Source: Vibrio neonatus
GTDB lineage: Bacteria; Pseudomonadota; Gammaproteobacteria; Enterobacterales; Vibrionaceae
Assembly (NCBI RefSeq): GCF_024346975.1
Contig: NZ_AP024886.1
Location: forward strand, 682,001 to 746,000
DNA length: 64,000 nt
Reading direction: 5' to 3'
Under the pieces are notes generated by a model. It did no database searches. It worked only from the letters and a program-made list of their open reading frames with translations, and had not been told where the DNA came from. Position numbers and translations under genes: made by a program. Position 1 is the stretch's first letter. Each line of letters opens with the position of its first letter. Below are positions 15,684 through 24,399 of this stretch, piece after piece.

Positions 15684-16256
15684 ATGAGTATTGAGAAGTC
15701 AGAATCTAACATTGAACAACTGCAACAACTAAAGAATCAGTGGCTTTTTTCTCAGGTGGACGTGGACTTTCCTACACGTGAAAGCGTATTGGGAAAGGCG
15801 TGTTATCTTGATCTCATTGAAGCGCAAAATAGTATTCAAGCAATTGAGCGAGCAAAGATTGAAGCGCAATCTGCAAGTGCACAATTAGAGTGGATAAAGG
15901 CCGACTTTCATAAATTGACGGTGCTCTTTTCACAATTCTTTGCCAGCCATAGTCAGGTTCCCGTGGCATCGAAAGAGTATCTACAAGAGTTCTTTGCGCA
16001 GATTATTTTAGATGAACAAGCCCCGCATTCTTTGTGCTTGGGTTTCTCTGGTACTGAGGTGGCAGGTGTGGCCATTGTTTCTATAGCTGAAGATCCTCAA
16101 TCTCAGGTAAGTGTACTGATCTCAGATTTGTTGATTGATGACGCGTTAGACAGCCACGCTGAAGTTTCATCGATACTCAATATTTTTTCCACTGAGTTAG
16201 CTAAAGTTGAGCTTAATCAATGCATTTATGTGCACAGAGCGACATGTATAAAGTGA
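15684..16256 (+). CDS. Hypothetical protein, 190 residues
   Basis: I do not recognise this protein. It is soluble by composition: no signal peptide or membrane segment. The first 90 residues are helical and charged (SNIEQLQQLKNQWLFSQ, AQNSIQAIERAKIEAQSAS). The second half alternates hydrophobic strands (HSLCLGFSGTEVAGVAIVSIA, SQVSVLISDLLIDD) and a helix (SSILNIFSTELAK), reminiscent of an acetyltransferase-like or GAF-like fold, but no signature motif is present. A single gene between creA (divergent) and a HAD phosphatase. The ATG at 15684 has only a weak ribosome site (GAGCG). Confidence 0.6.
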   Translation: MSIEKSESNIEQLQQLKNQWLFSQVDVDFPTRESVLGKACYLDLIEAQNSIQAIERAKIEAQSASAQLEWIKADFHKLTVLFSQFFASHSQVPVASKEYLQEFFAQIILDEQAPHSLCLGFSGTEVAGVAIVSIAEDPQSQVSVLISDLLIDDALDSHAEVSSILNIFSTELAKVELNQCIYVHRATCIK

Positions 16257-16368
16257 TCTGAGTCTGTAAATGAAAAACTTATTATGCCTTAGCTAACAGT
16301 AAGTAAAATCGCCTTTTCCCACCGGACAAATTGTTGGCTATAAAGGAACATATAATCAGTAAGATGCT

Positions 16369-17040
16369 ATGGATAGGCAATCAATGAAATGTGTGATTTT
16401 TGACTGTGAAGGGACGTTAGTTGATAGCGAAAAGCTATGTTGCCAAGCTTTGGTGAGTGTATTTAATAGCTTTGGCGCGCAATTGAGTATGGAAGAGACG
16501 CTCAAGCATTTTAACGGTGGCAAGCTCACTGATATTTTAATGGAAACCTCTGAGCGATTGGGCGTTAAAGCCGATATTGATGAATTGGCAATGATGTACC
16601 GTGAGAAAAGTAAGGTACTTTTTCAAGATCAATTAAACCCTTCTAAAAATGCCATCATGGTATTAGACAAGCTCAAACAAAAGGGCATTGAAGTGTGCGT
16701 CGTGTCAAACGGCCCGCTGAGTAAATTAGAATATAAATTAGAAATCAGTGGCTTAGCCGGTTATTTTAAAGATGCAATGTTCAGCGCCTTTGAAGCGAAT
16801 AGCTGGAAGCCCGATCCTGATTTGATCCAATACGCCGCAATGGGCATGGGGTTTCAAGGTAAAGACTGCTTATTTGTTGATGACACCCTGCAAGGGGTGC
16901 GTGCAGGTTTGGCGGCCAACATTACCACCTTACATTATCGTCCCAATCACTTATCACCAAAATCGACCGAAGAAGGCGCGATCAGTATTCATGATTTAAG
17001 CGAAATTTTGCAATTTTGTACTGCAGACTCAATTAATTAG
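16369..17040 (+). CDS. yieH: HAD-family hydrolase, YieH-like (6-phosphogluconate phosphatase family)
   Basis: Cytoplasmic HAD phosphatase of 223 residues. Motif I FDCEGTLVDSE (Asp nucleophile, with Glu at the position often Asp), cap domain FGAQLSMEETLKHFNGGKL, motif II VVSNGPLSKLE, motif III Lys in NSWKPDPDLI, motif IV LFVDDTLQGVRAGLAANI. The WKPDP and SNGP..K words closely follow E. coli YieH, a phosphatase active on 6-phosphogluconate. An alternative ATG at 16384 would remove five residues. Stands as a single gene; the symbol is by resemblance and the substrate unproven. Confidence 0.85.
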   Translation: MDRQSMKCVIFDCEGTLVDSEKLCCQALVSVFNSFGAQLSMEETLKHFNGGKLTDILMETSERLGVKADIDELAMMYREKSKVLFQDQLNPSKNAIMVLDKLKQKGIEVCVVSNGPLSKLEYKLEISGLAGYFKDAMFSAFEANSWKPDPDLIQYAAMGMGFQGKDCLFVDDTLQGVRAGLAANITTLHYRPNHLSPKSTEEGAISIHDLSEILQFCTADSIN

Positions 17041-17094
17041 CACTTGATTGAGTACTTTATTTAGGGCTTAGCGTTCCTGTTTAAGTCGAGTATA

Positions 17095-17115
17095 CTCAGT
17101 TAAAATTTAACTGAG
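17095..17115. promoter_or_regulatory. 21-bp perfect palindrome in the NYN-gene promoter
   Basis: CTCAGTTAAA, A, TTTAACTGAG (17095-17115) is a perfect palindrome with 10-bp arms and one central base. It overlaps or follows a TATACT -10-like hexamer (17091-17096) and ends 14 bases before the NYN gene's ATG, so it would sit near the transcription start. It could be an operator or a 5' mRNA hairpin. Confidence 0.55.
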
Positions 17116-17129
17116 GTTTCCTACCTATA

Positions 17130-17621
17130 ATGAATCAGCCTACGCCTAAAAACCAAGTGGCTATTTTTGCGGACGTGCAGAATATCTACTACACCACTCG
17201 CGACGCTTATCGTCGAAACTTTGACTACAACGCGTTTTGGGCATTGGCGATGGAATATGGGGATATCGTTTCTGCACATGCCTACGCAATTGCCAGCCAA
17301 GATCCTAAGCAACGACAATTTCATCATATCCTTAGAGGGATTGGCTTTCAGGTAAAATTAAAGCCTTATATTCAGCGTGCCGATGGCAGTGCAAAAGGAG
17401 ATTGGGATGTTGGGATCACCATAGATATTATGGAAAAAGCCCGCGACGTCGATACCATCATTTTACTCTCTGGCGATGGTGATTTTGAATTGTTAGTAAA
17501 GCACGTTGCGCAGTGTTACAACTGTAAGGTGATTGTATTGGGCGTACCACAACTGACCGCCAATGGCTTGATTGAGGTAGCAAGTGAATTTATTCCAATT
17601 AAAGATGGGCTTTTGAGGTAG
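17130..17621 (+). CDS. NYN-domain (LabA/DUF88-type) putative ribonuclease
   Basis: PIN-like NYN-domain protein of 163 residues, cytoplasmic. Acidic active-site positions are visible: FADVQNIYY (Asp and Asn near residue 15), KGDWDVGITIDIME (Asp), and ILLSGDGDFELLV (the GDxDF motif near residue 115). This matches LabA-like/DUF88 proteins, thought to be metal-dependent RNases. The protein ends soon after the domain, without the C-terminal OST-HTH or LabA-C region of longer members. A perfect 21-bp palindrome lies at its promoter. Converges with the DUF2986 gene; a large inverted repeat separates them. RNA target unknown. Confidence 0.88.
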   Translation: MNQPTPKNQVAIFADVQNIYYTTRDAYRRNFDYNAFWALAMEYGDIVSAHAYAIASQDPKQRQFHHILRGIGFQVKLKPYIQRADGSAKGDWDVGITIDIMEKARDVDTIILLSGDGDFELLVKHVAQCYNCKVIVLGVPQLTANGLIEVASEFIPIKDGLLR

Positions 17622-17693
17622 GGTTATTTGCGCTAGAGCTATTTGAAACAGCTGTTGTGTAATAGAACTCTTTATAATACAGCGCAAAATAAC

Positions 17694-17771
17694 CAGAGCG
17701 CCCGCCAAGGAATACACGGACGAATACCGCTAAATACACTTACGCATGTTTAGCGTAAGTCAGGCGCTCTG
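17694..17771. repeat. Nested inverted repeats between NYN and DUF2986 genes
   Basis: Outer arms CAGAGCGCC (17694-17702) and GGCGCTCTG (17763-17771) pair perfectly over 9 bp. Inside, ACTTACGC (17738-17745) pairs with GCGTAAGT (17753-17760). The intervening 35 bases might hold a third short stem. It lies between convergent genes, so a terminator or structured 3' end is the simplest view, but there is no T-run. Confidence 0.55.
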
Positions 17772-17782
17772 CTAGGTAATCT

Positions 17783-17986
17783 TTAATCTTCTTTTTGTTC
17801 TGACTGCGCGGCAGTTTCAGTAGTGCTTTGGTCTGCTTGCACTTCTGTAGCTTGCGCTGCTTCTTGTTCCATCTTCGCCCGTTCACTTTTTGAAATGTAC
17901 TTTGGCTTGTTTGAAGTGTGCAGTTTAGAGTTCTGCTTCTTTATTTTCTTCTTTAGGATCTGGTTGATCTTCTTCTTACGGTTCAT
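17783..17986 (-). CDS. DUF2986-family small protein
   Basis: A 67-residue very basic-then-acidic protein. The first half (MNRKKKINQILKKKIKKQ, then SNKPKYISKSERAKME) is the recognisable DUF2986 core of vibrios and relatives. The second half is a low-complexity Ala/Thr/Gln/Glu tail (QAADQS-like, ending EQKED). No membrane segment. Function unknown; the Lys-rich start suggests nucleic-acid or ribosome contact, which is inference only. Single gene, convergent to the NYN gene. Confidence 0.85.
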   Translation of the reverse strand: MNRKKKINQILKKKIKKQNSKLHTSNKPKYISKSERAKMEQEAAQATEVQADQSTTETAAQSEQKED

Positions 17987-18224
17987 TTTTTAACCTTAAT
18001 TCGCATGACGGCGCTAAGACTAACATAAACGGTTAATGCGCGCTGTAAATTGGTGAAAGAAGGTGAAATTTGTCTTTGGGCTTAGGGAGTGAGCCGTTAA
18101 AACCTTTGTACCTCGGTCACGGTTTACGAAAAACAAAATACACGGCAGCTGCAATTACTTTCGCATTTTGGCAATGAACGTATACTCTTAAAATACATAA
18201 CAAAATTCATTAGAAGCAGGCTAT

Positions 18225-19316
18225 ATGACGAAAACGTATGCAGAAATTTCAGGCTGGGGAAAATGCTTACCACCAACAGTATTGAGTAATGATGATCTGG
18301 GTACATTTTTAGATACCTCAGATGAATGGATAAAGCCTAGAACAGGAATATCGGCGCGCAGAATTAGTCATGTACAAACCTCAGACTTGGCCACAGTTGC
18401 GGCGCAAAGAGCGATGGATTGTGCTGGTATTGAGCCAAGTGATTTGGATCTTATTATTGTCGCGACTTGCTCTCCTGACACGCTCATTCCCAATATTGCA
18501 TCTAAAGTACAAAATAATTTATCGGCATTTAAAGCCGCCGCCTTTGATTTAAACGCGGCTTGTACCGGCTTTGTGTACGGCTTAGAGACTGCAACGCGCA
18601 TGATTCAAGCGGGTAGTTATCAGCATGTATTGGTGATTGGCGCAGAGAGACTGAGCTTTTTCATTGATTGGACACAGCGCGACACCGCGGTGTTATTTGG
18701 TGATGGCGCAGGTGCGGTGGTGCTGTCAAAAACTGAGCAAGAAGTCGGATTACTGCAAAGCAAACTAGGTTGTGATTCTGAAGGGCGTGACATCTTAGCG
18801 GTGCCAAGCTTTGGCACATCTATGCAAAGATTCGCCGCCGATAATGGCTATTTCACCTTTAACTTTGTGGGGCGTGAGATCTTTAAACGCGCGGTCAAAG
18901 GCATGGGCAGTGCCGCACATCACGTATTAAACGAAGCGCAGTTATCGACCTCTGCTATTGACGTGGTGATTCCGCATCAAGCCAATGTGCGCATTATCCA
19001 AACTTTGTGCGATATGGCAGGGATTGAGCAAGAAAAAGCGTTTATCAACATCCAAAATTACGGAAACACGTCAGCGGCGACTGTGCCGATTGCTCTGTGT
19101 GAAGCTGCCGAGCAAGGCGTGATAAAGCCGGGCTGTGAAATATTAACTGCCGCCTTTGGCGCTGGATTGACTTGGGGAGCAGGGCGTATTCGTTGGGGTC
19201 AGCGAGTCACGCCAATAAAACAGAGCGATGCAACGCTGCCTGAGTGTGAACAAACGGCGTTACAGCTGCTAGAGCAAGCCATTTTGCATTGTAAGAACAA
19301 TCCCAATAGAGGTTAA
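18225..19316 (+). CDS. fabH: 3-oxoacyl-ACP synthase III-like (FabH family)
   Basis: Thiolase-fold condensing enzyme of 363 residues. The catalytic triad is present: Cys in [10 protein letters not shown] (about residue 112), His in PHQANVRII and Asn in [14 protein letters not shown]. Other landmarks: [15 protein letters not shown] near the start and [12 protein letters not shown]. It carries an extra tail of about 35-40 residues after the usual end (AGRIRWG), helical ([14 protein letters not shown]). It stands alone, not in the fatty-acid fab cluster, so it is probably a second FabH paralogue (FabH2) for special starter units or exogenous acyl groups. A hairpin terminator follows. Confidence 0.88.
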   Translation: MTKTYAEISGWGKCLPPTVLSNDDLGTFLDTSDEWIKPRTGISARRISHVQTSDLATVAAQRAMDCAGIEPSDLDLIIVATCSPDTLIPNIASKVQNNLSAFKAAAFDLNAACTGFVYGLETATRMIQAGSYQHVLVIGAERLSFFIDWTQRDTAVLFGDGAGAVVLSKTEQEVGLLQSKLGCDSEGRDILAVPSFGTSMQRFAADNGYFTFNFVGREIFKRAVKGMGSAAHHVLNEAQLSTSAIDVVIPHQANVRIIQTLCDMAGIEQEKAFINIQNYGNTSAATVPIALCEAAEQGVIKPGCEILTAAFGAGLTWGAGRIRWGQRVTPIKQSDATLPECEQTALQLLEQAILHCKNNPNRG

Positions 19317-19361
19317 TCGGCTCTCGCTGTATTCACCTTATTCCCTATCTCTGTTTATCTT

Positions 19362-19398
19362 GCGATAGCATTCAGCAACGCCTGTTGAATGCTATCGC
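19362..19398 (+). terminator. Hairpin after the fabH-like gene
   Basis: GCGATAGCATTCA (19362-19374) pairs perfectly with TGAATGCTATCGC (19386-19398), 13 bp. Followed by TAGTGTTTT, a weak T-run. The rest of the 353-base spacer to the peptide transporter shows only a possible CRP site. Confidence 0.65.
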
Positions 19399-19550
19399 TA
19401 GTGTTTTAAGCCATAGAGCAGGACAGGCCACTTCCTTCCCAGCCCCTTATTTCATTGCTTCCTTCGCTAATTTTAGTCAGTCCCAAAATGCTCATCATTG
19501 CGCGATCAATGTTATGCAATGAGTTGCGAGTGATTTGTGCAATATAAAAA

Positions 19551-19566
19551 TGTGACCCACTTCTCA
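19551..19566. promoter_or_regulatory. Possible CRP site upstream of the peptide transporter
   Basis: TGTGA, CCCACT, TCTCA matches the CRP consensus TGTGA-N6-TCACA with one mismatch. It lies about 104 bases upstream of the transporter start codon. Single-site match, so modest confidence. Confidence 0.35.
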
Positions 19567-19669
19567 GGCTATTTGTTTGCTAACGTAACGCGCGTGCTAG
19601 AAGACTTTTCTACCACCAAGACCTAGCTTTGCTGGTTTAGATATTCTAACCGTTTTAGAGATAAACATT

Positions 19670-21172
19670 TTGCAAACAATATCGAAAACACCAACACCAG
19701 AGAAGAAGCTCATTCGCTCTCAGGTATTTAACGTAACAACGATTACGTTCTTTGGGCAGTTCGCCTCTTACTCCATCATGTCAATTTTCATTCTATTCCT
19801 AACCTTGCCAATGGCGCGTGATGGGCTAGGGATGACAGAGAAAGAAGCGTACGAATTCATGGGTGTAACCCAAGCTATCGGTTATATGATGCCAATTATT
19901 GGCGGTTATGTTATCGATAAATATCTCGGTATTCGCCGTGGTATTACTTGGGGTGTATGTTTAGTCGCACTGGCTTATTTGATTATTTATATCGGCAGCT
20001 CCAACGTACACACGCTAGGCACACGTGCCTTTATTATGGCGTATGCGCTGCTTCCTGCTATCAACTCATTGGTAGCATCGCCGACTTCTGCACTTGTGAG
20101 TCGCATTTATAAAGGCGATGATGCAGGCAGTAAATCAGGCATGACCTTTTACTATATGGCAATTAACGTAGGCTCACTTATTGGTATTGGTCTGGCGCCA
20201 ATGCTAATGGACAGTCCTTACGGCGTCATGTCTGTGTTAGCGTTAGTGGTTTTAGGTAAATCAGCCGCCGCAATTAACTTCATTGTTAAACGCAACATCT
20301 ACACCAATGTAATTGATGATCTGGATAAGCAACCAATGACGATTGGGCGTTTAATTCCAGTGGTATCTTACATCGTTGTAGGTTACGCGATTGCGTATTA
20401 CTCATACCTTAATCCGCACGTAAGTACCTATTTGATTGGTATTGGTTGTACTGCTGGTATTTTGGCGTTTTGTATTCGTACTATGTTGCTAAAAGGTGTG
20501 GACCGCACTAAACAATTAATTGCCGCATTTTTGATCTTGGTCGCGATTGTATTCTTCGTATTATACAACCAAATGGCCACCACAATGATCATGTTTACTA
20601 AGAACAATACGGACTTTTCCTTGTTCGGTATTATTCTGTCTCCAGCTCAGTTCCAGTTGATTAACCCATTGGTTATCTTAGCTATTGGTTCGCAATTGCC
20701 TAAGTTCTACAACCGCTTTGTTCGCTTTAGTATTCCTTATCAATTCGCTGTAGGCGTGGTGCTTTCGGGTCTGTCTATGCTTGCGCTTTGGTATGGAGCA
20801 TCAACCGGTTACGAAACAGGGATTGCTAGCGCAAACTATGTAGGTCTTTCATACCTAATCGTAACCATTGCTGAACTGTTTGTGAGTGCGGTAGGTCTGT
20901 CTATGATTGGTCTCTATTGTCACCCTAAAATGATTGCCTTTGCGATGGGCGCTTGGTACTTAGCTTCTTCTATGTCGAACCTGATCTCTGGTCAGTTAGG
21001 TAAGATCGTTGCGATTCCACAAGGTGGCGAAGACAAAATTGCAAGTATCCACGCTTACGGTGATTACTTCTACTCTATGGGTTGGAGCGCTGTGATTGTA
21101 GGTGGCGCTCTGTGTGCAGTGATGTACATGTTGCACCGCTCACTGGCTAAAAAAGGCATTACTGTCGCTTAA
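19670..21172 (+). CDS. POT/PTR-family proton-dependent oligopeptide transporter
   Basis: Inner-membrane MFS-type peptide transporter of 500 residues, about 14 membrane segments. POT signatures: GGYVIDKYLGIRRGI near residue 82, the YYMAINVGSLIG segment, and VFFVLYNQMATTMIMF followed by LSPAQFQLINPLVIL, which is the second PTR2 signature. The first-helix motif ExxER of proton-coupled members is not present: this protein reads FFGQFASYS at that place. I accept a TTG start at 19670, since no ATG, GTG or better start lies upstream in frame and AGAG precedes it. Single-gene unit with a strong bidirectional terminator; possibly CRP-controlled. Di- or tripeptide uptake is inferred from the family. 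Confidence 0.88.
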   Translation: MQTISKTPTPEKKLIRSQVFNVTTITFFGQFASYSIMSIFILFLTLPMARDGLGMTEKEAYEFMGVTQAIGYMMPIIGGYVIDKYLGIRRGITWGVCLVALAYLIIYIGSSNVHTLGTRAFIMAYALLPAINSLVASPTSALVSRIYKGDDAGSKSGMTFYYMAINVGSLIGIGLAPMLMDSPYGVMSVLALVVLGKSAAAINFIVKRNIYTNVIDDLDKQPMTIGRLIPVVSYIVVGYAIAYYSYLNPHVSTYLIGIGCTAGILAFCIRTMLLKGVDRTKQLIAAFLILVAIVFFVLYNQMATTMIMFTKNNTDFSLFGIILSPAQFQLINPLVILAIGSQLPKFYNRFVRFSIPYQFAVGVVLSGLSMLALWYGASTGYETGIASANYVGLSYLIVTIAELFVSAVGLSMIGLYCHPKMIAFAMGAWYLASSMSNLISGQLGKIVAIPQGGEDKIASIHAYGDYFYSMGWSAVIVGGALCAVMYMLHRSLAKKGITVA

Positions 21173-21212
21173 TGTGGATTTTCTCTTATTAAGGGAAACC
21201 TTAGTGGAATAG

Positions 21213-21252
21213 AAAAAATGGCAGCTTAGACCAAGGTCAGCTGCCATTTTTT
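21213..21252. terminator. Bidirectional terminator between POT and DUF1254 genes
   Basis: AAAAAATGGCAGCT (21213-21226) pairs with AGCTGCCATTTTTT (21239-21252), a perfect 14-bp stem around a 12-base loop, with T-runs on both strands. Confidence 0.93.
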
Positions 21253-21285
21253 ATGTCGTCAATTTGCTACCTTCACTTGCGCCTT

Positions 21286-22356
21286 TTAGCTTTGTTTGAG
21301 CGCGGCAATAATAGGGTCATCTTTTGCTTTCATAACGCTAGGATTGACGCCGTAATGACGAGTGGTAAAGGTAAAATCTTGTCCTTTAGTATCGATATTA
21401 TTTTTGGCAGAGTCTCCACAGTTAAAAGAGACAGTGATCGTGCCGTCTTGGTTGGTATCCCAAGTATTTGAGCTAATGTGACGTACGCCTTCCATTAGGT
21501 ATTTGTCAGAATCATAGGCGGTAATCGAGGTGAAAAATTTATTTTGTGGATCGTTAAAGGTTGCGCTGTAACAGACGTTGGCTTTTAACTTAGCGCTGTT
21601 GGCGTATTTGTTCCCCACAAAAGCCTCTGGGCTTGCGCCGCCCCAGCCAGCTGCGTTTTCTAGGTTCCACTGATGCAAGTCAGTGACTTGTTCACTGGTG
21701 CGAGGGAAGGTATAGGTGAATTTATCCATAGAGTTGACCTCTTTGGTGTAGTTTTGCACCCAAGTTTCCACTTCGTCATAGTTATACGGCTGAACTTGGT
21801 AATCTGTGGCAAAGTTAAAATCAGCGACATTGACCTTGTCTAATTGTTCAACCGCGTGCTGGATACCTTTTTCCGTGCCTGAGCGATAAATCAACATCGC
21901 ATACTCTGACTCAACAGTAAGTTCATACACACCATCTTCAACCACATAGTGCTGCCCATGACCACGCTCGGTCACCACTTGCACGGCTAAATAGTTGTCT
22001 GTCTCTGGTATCGAAAAGCTCACCTTGCCATTTTCGGCTTTAACGATAGCCACGCCATATAAGGTATCGTCGTTCATCTGCACTGTTGGCGCCGCTTTGC
22101 CGCGTGGAGGCAGGTTCTGCATGATCACAAATTGAGAGTTCGCTCTTTTGCTTGTCCAGTTACGATAATTACGTGCGGTCTCAGCGTGCGAGAAGTTGTC
22201 CGCGGTGATGGTGAGTGTTTGTGCTTTTGAACTGTGCGTATTTTCAGCTGCCATCACGTTTGGTGCTAGCGATACTGCAGTAAGCACGGCGGTAGCGAGT
22301 ACTACATGAGAAGAAAGTGCACGAGAAATAAATTTATTTGGGCGAGCGTTAAGCAT
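21286..22356 (-). CDS. Exported DUF1254/DUF1214 protein
   Basis: Periplasmic protein of 356 residues. Signal peptide visible through LATAVLTAVSLAPNVMAAEN. The middle carries the DUF1254-like stretch (SQFVIMQNLPPRGKAAPTVQ, DDTLYGVAIV, YLAVQVVTERGHGQHYVV), and the end the DUF1214-like all-beta domain (FTSITAYDSDKYLMEGVRH, NTWDTNQDGTITVSFNC). The closing NWLP-type motif often seen in DUF1214 is not present. Two cysteines (VCYSA, FNCGD) might pair. Function of the family is unsettled; a cell-envelope binding or lyase-like role has been guessed. Single gene with a shared terminator downstream. Confidence 0.82.
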   Translation of the reverse strand: MLNARPNKFISRALSSHVVLATAVLTAVSLAPNVMAAENTHSSKAQTLTITADNFSHAETARNYRNWTSKRANSQFVIMQNLPPRGKAAPTVQMNDDTLYGVAIVKAENGKVSFSIPETDNYLAVQVVTERGHGQHYVVEDGVYELTVESEYAMLIYRSGTEKGIQHAVEQLDKVNVADFNFATDYQVQPYNYDEVETWVQNYTKEVNSMDKFTYTFPRTSEQVTDLHQWNLENAAGWGGASPEAFVGNKYANSAKLKANVCYSATFNDPQNKFFTSITAYDSDKYLMEGVRHISSNTWDTNQDGTITVSFNCGDSAKNNIDTKGQDFTFTTRHYGVNPSVMKAKDDPIIAALKQS

Positions 22357-22573
22357 GGTTGTAACCTCTAAAGTGAAAACAGAAAAGATGCGTTTTTAAG
22401 TCAATAAAACAATCGGTGAGTCACAAGCTCCGTTTGTCACTGTGTTGCTTTAAAGAGACTTTAAGAGGGTTTAGAAGGAATTTGAAATGACGTTAATCAA
22501 TAGCAGATATTCGATATGTGGATATGGGCTTGAAATCAATGACCTAGGAGTGAACTCCTAGGTCATAAAACAA

Positions 22574-24232
22574 TTAGGCGGTGGCGATTTTGTAGGTGCG
22601 ATAGCCACCGAGCAAGTTTTTCGCTTTATAGCCATTATTGACTAGCTGGCGATAGGCAACGTTGCCACGCAGGCCAACTTGACAATAAATGATGATCTCT
22701 TTGTCTTTTGGCAATTCATGCATGCGTTGACGCAGTTGATCAACAGGAATATTGATATCCCCTGCAATATGATTGCCGTTTTTGCGCTCAGCTGGGTTTC
22801 GCACATCAAGCAGTAACTGCTCATCAGTTAAGTGTGCAATTTCATTAAAGTGAATAGGGGTTGCGTCGCCCTCTATGATGTTGTTTGCCACAAAAGCAGC
22901 TTGGTTAATGACGTCTTTAGCACTGCCAAAAGGTGGCGCATAGGTGAGCTCTAAATGTTGCAGTTGCTGTACGCTCATGCCTGCGCGTTGAGCGACCGCC
23001 ATTACATCAATACGTTTATCCACGCCGTCTTTGCCCACCGCTTGCGCGCCGAAAATTTTGCCTGATTGTGGGTCAAACAACATTTTAAAGGAGACGGTTT
23101 CCGCCCCCGGATAGTAGCTAGCATGACTTGCTGTATGCACATACACTTTTTCATAAGCTGTGCCGCTTTGCTGCAATTGTTTTTCGTTCATGCCGGTTGA
23201 GGCAACGGCTAAGTCAAACACCTTACATATGGCGGTGCCTTGCGTGCCTTGATAGCTTTGCTCTCTACCTAGCATATTATCTGCGGCCATGCGCCCTTGA
23301 CGATTAGCCGGACCTGCAAGGGGTACAAGGGTGGGGTTACCTGTGACAAAATCTTGCTCTTCAACTGCGTCTCCCACAGCGTATATAGAAGGGTCGCTGG
23401 TCTGCATTTGTGCATTGGTGTAGATACCGCCAGTAGCGCCGATGCGAAGCCCTGCTTGTTTAGCGAGCTGAGTTTCGGGGCGGACGCCAATCGCCATGAT
23501 CAAAATATCGGTATCAAGGGACTCACCATTGCTGAGCTGAAGTTTTAGTGATTCGCTGTTTTGATGATGAAGGTGCTCGACCGATTGCAAGGCCACGCCA
23601 AGTTTAAGATCGATACCTTTATTGCGGATCTCTTCATGGACAAAGCCTGCCATTTCGCGATCTACTGGCGTCATTACTTGCTCGGCCATTTCAATTAAAC
23701 TGGTTTTGATGCCAAGTTGCTGGAATGCTTCCATCACTTCAAGGCCGATGAATCCGCCGCCGACCACAGTGGCGTGCTTGGGTTTATTACTGCGTAGCGT
23801 ATTTAAAATACGATCCATATCGGGAATATTACGCAAGGAGTGGGTGAGAGGGTTATCAAGCCCTGCAATAGGCGGAATTATTGGCGCAGCACCGGGACTA
23901 AGCAGTAGGAAATCGTAGCGTTCGGTATATTCACTGCTATCGATGAGATTTTTAACCGTGACGCTTTTTGCTTGGCGATCAATGGCAATCACTTCGTTCA
24001 TCACGCGCACATCAACATTAAAGCGAGCTAAAAAACTGTCCGGTGTTTGCAGTAACAGTTTACTTCGATCCTTGATGTCACCACCAATATGGTAGGGTAG
24101 ACCACAGTTGGCAAAGGAAACAAATTCGCCCCGTTCAAACATGATGATTTCTGCGTCTTCACTTAAACGACGTGCACGAGCCGCCGCTGATGCACCACCT
24201 GCTACGCCACCGACGATGAGAATTTTAGTCAT
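22574..24232 (-). CDS. CoA-disulfide/NAD(P)H persulfide reductase with rhodanese domain
   Basis: Flavoprotein of 552 residues. FAD-binding GGVAGGASAAARARRLSE, redox Cys in FVSFANCGLPYHIGG (about residue 43), NAD(P)H-binding VVGGGFIGLEVMEAFQQLG and IYAVGDAVEE. After about residue 455 a rhodanese domain follows with active Cys in IIYCQVGLRGNVA. This architecture is the CoA-disulfide/CoA-persulfide reductase (Npsr/CoADR-RHD) type that reduces persulfide sulfur. The start is ATG 24232, with GGAG 8 bases upstream. It is divergent from a SqrR-like regulator and two YeeE sulfur-transport genes across a shared operator, so it is very likely part of a persulfide/thiosulfate response. Confidence 0.92.
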   Translation of the reverse strand: MTKILIVGGVAGGASAAARARRLSEDAEIIMFERGEFVSFANCGLPYHIGGDIKDRSKLLLQTPDSFLARFNVDVRVMNEVIAIDRQAKSVTVKNLIDSSEYTERYDFLLLSPGAAPIIPPIAGLDNPLTHSLRNIPDMDRILNTLRSNKPKHATVVGGGFIGLEVMEAFQQLGIKTSLIEMAEQVMTPVDREMAGFVHEEIRNKGIDLKLGVALQSVEHLHHQNSESLKLQLSNGESLDTDILIMAIGVRPETQLAKQAGLRIGATGGIYTNAQMQTSDPSIYAVGDAVEEQDFVTGNPTLVPLAGPANRQGRMAADNMLGREQSYQGTQGTAICKVFDLAVASTGMNEKQLQQSGTAYEKVYVHTASHASYYPGAETVSFKMLFDPQSGKIFGAQAVGKDGVDKRIDVMAVAQRAGMSVQQLQHLELTYAPPFGSAKDVINQAAFVANNIIEGDATPIHFNEIAHLTDEQLLLDVRNPAERKNGNHIAGDINIPVDQLRQRMHELPKDKEIIIYCQVGLRGNVAYRQLVNNGYKAKNLLGGYRTYKIATA

Positions 24233-24248
24233 TGCTATCACTCCAAAC

Positions 24249-24386
24249 TTAGGGTTGATTAATGTTGTGTAGTTATAATATAAGTTAATTCTAATATTAG
24301 TCCAGCTAAATTCGCAATTACTTATTTAGGGTTGACTAATATAAGGAATTAACTAGACTAATCCAATGTTGCTATCCAACCCTAAG
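24249..24386. promoter_or_regulatory. Shared operator/promoter region of the persulfide locus
   Basis: TTAGGGTTG occurs at 24249-24257 and 24326-24334 (both plus), and inverted at 24378-24386. The first two extend to TTAGGGTTGAyTAATrT. A palindrome CTAATATTAG lies at 24291-24300 between them. The sites cover the space between the divergent reductase and ArsR genes, so they are good candidates for regulator binding. Confidence 0.6.
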
Positions 24387-24399
24387 CTGAGTTTATCGT

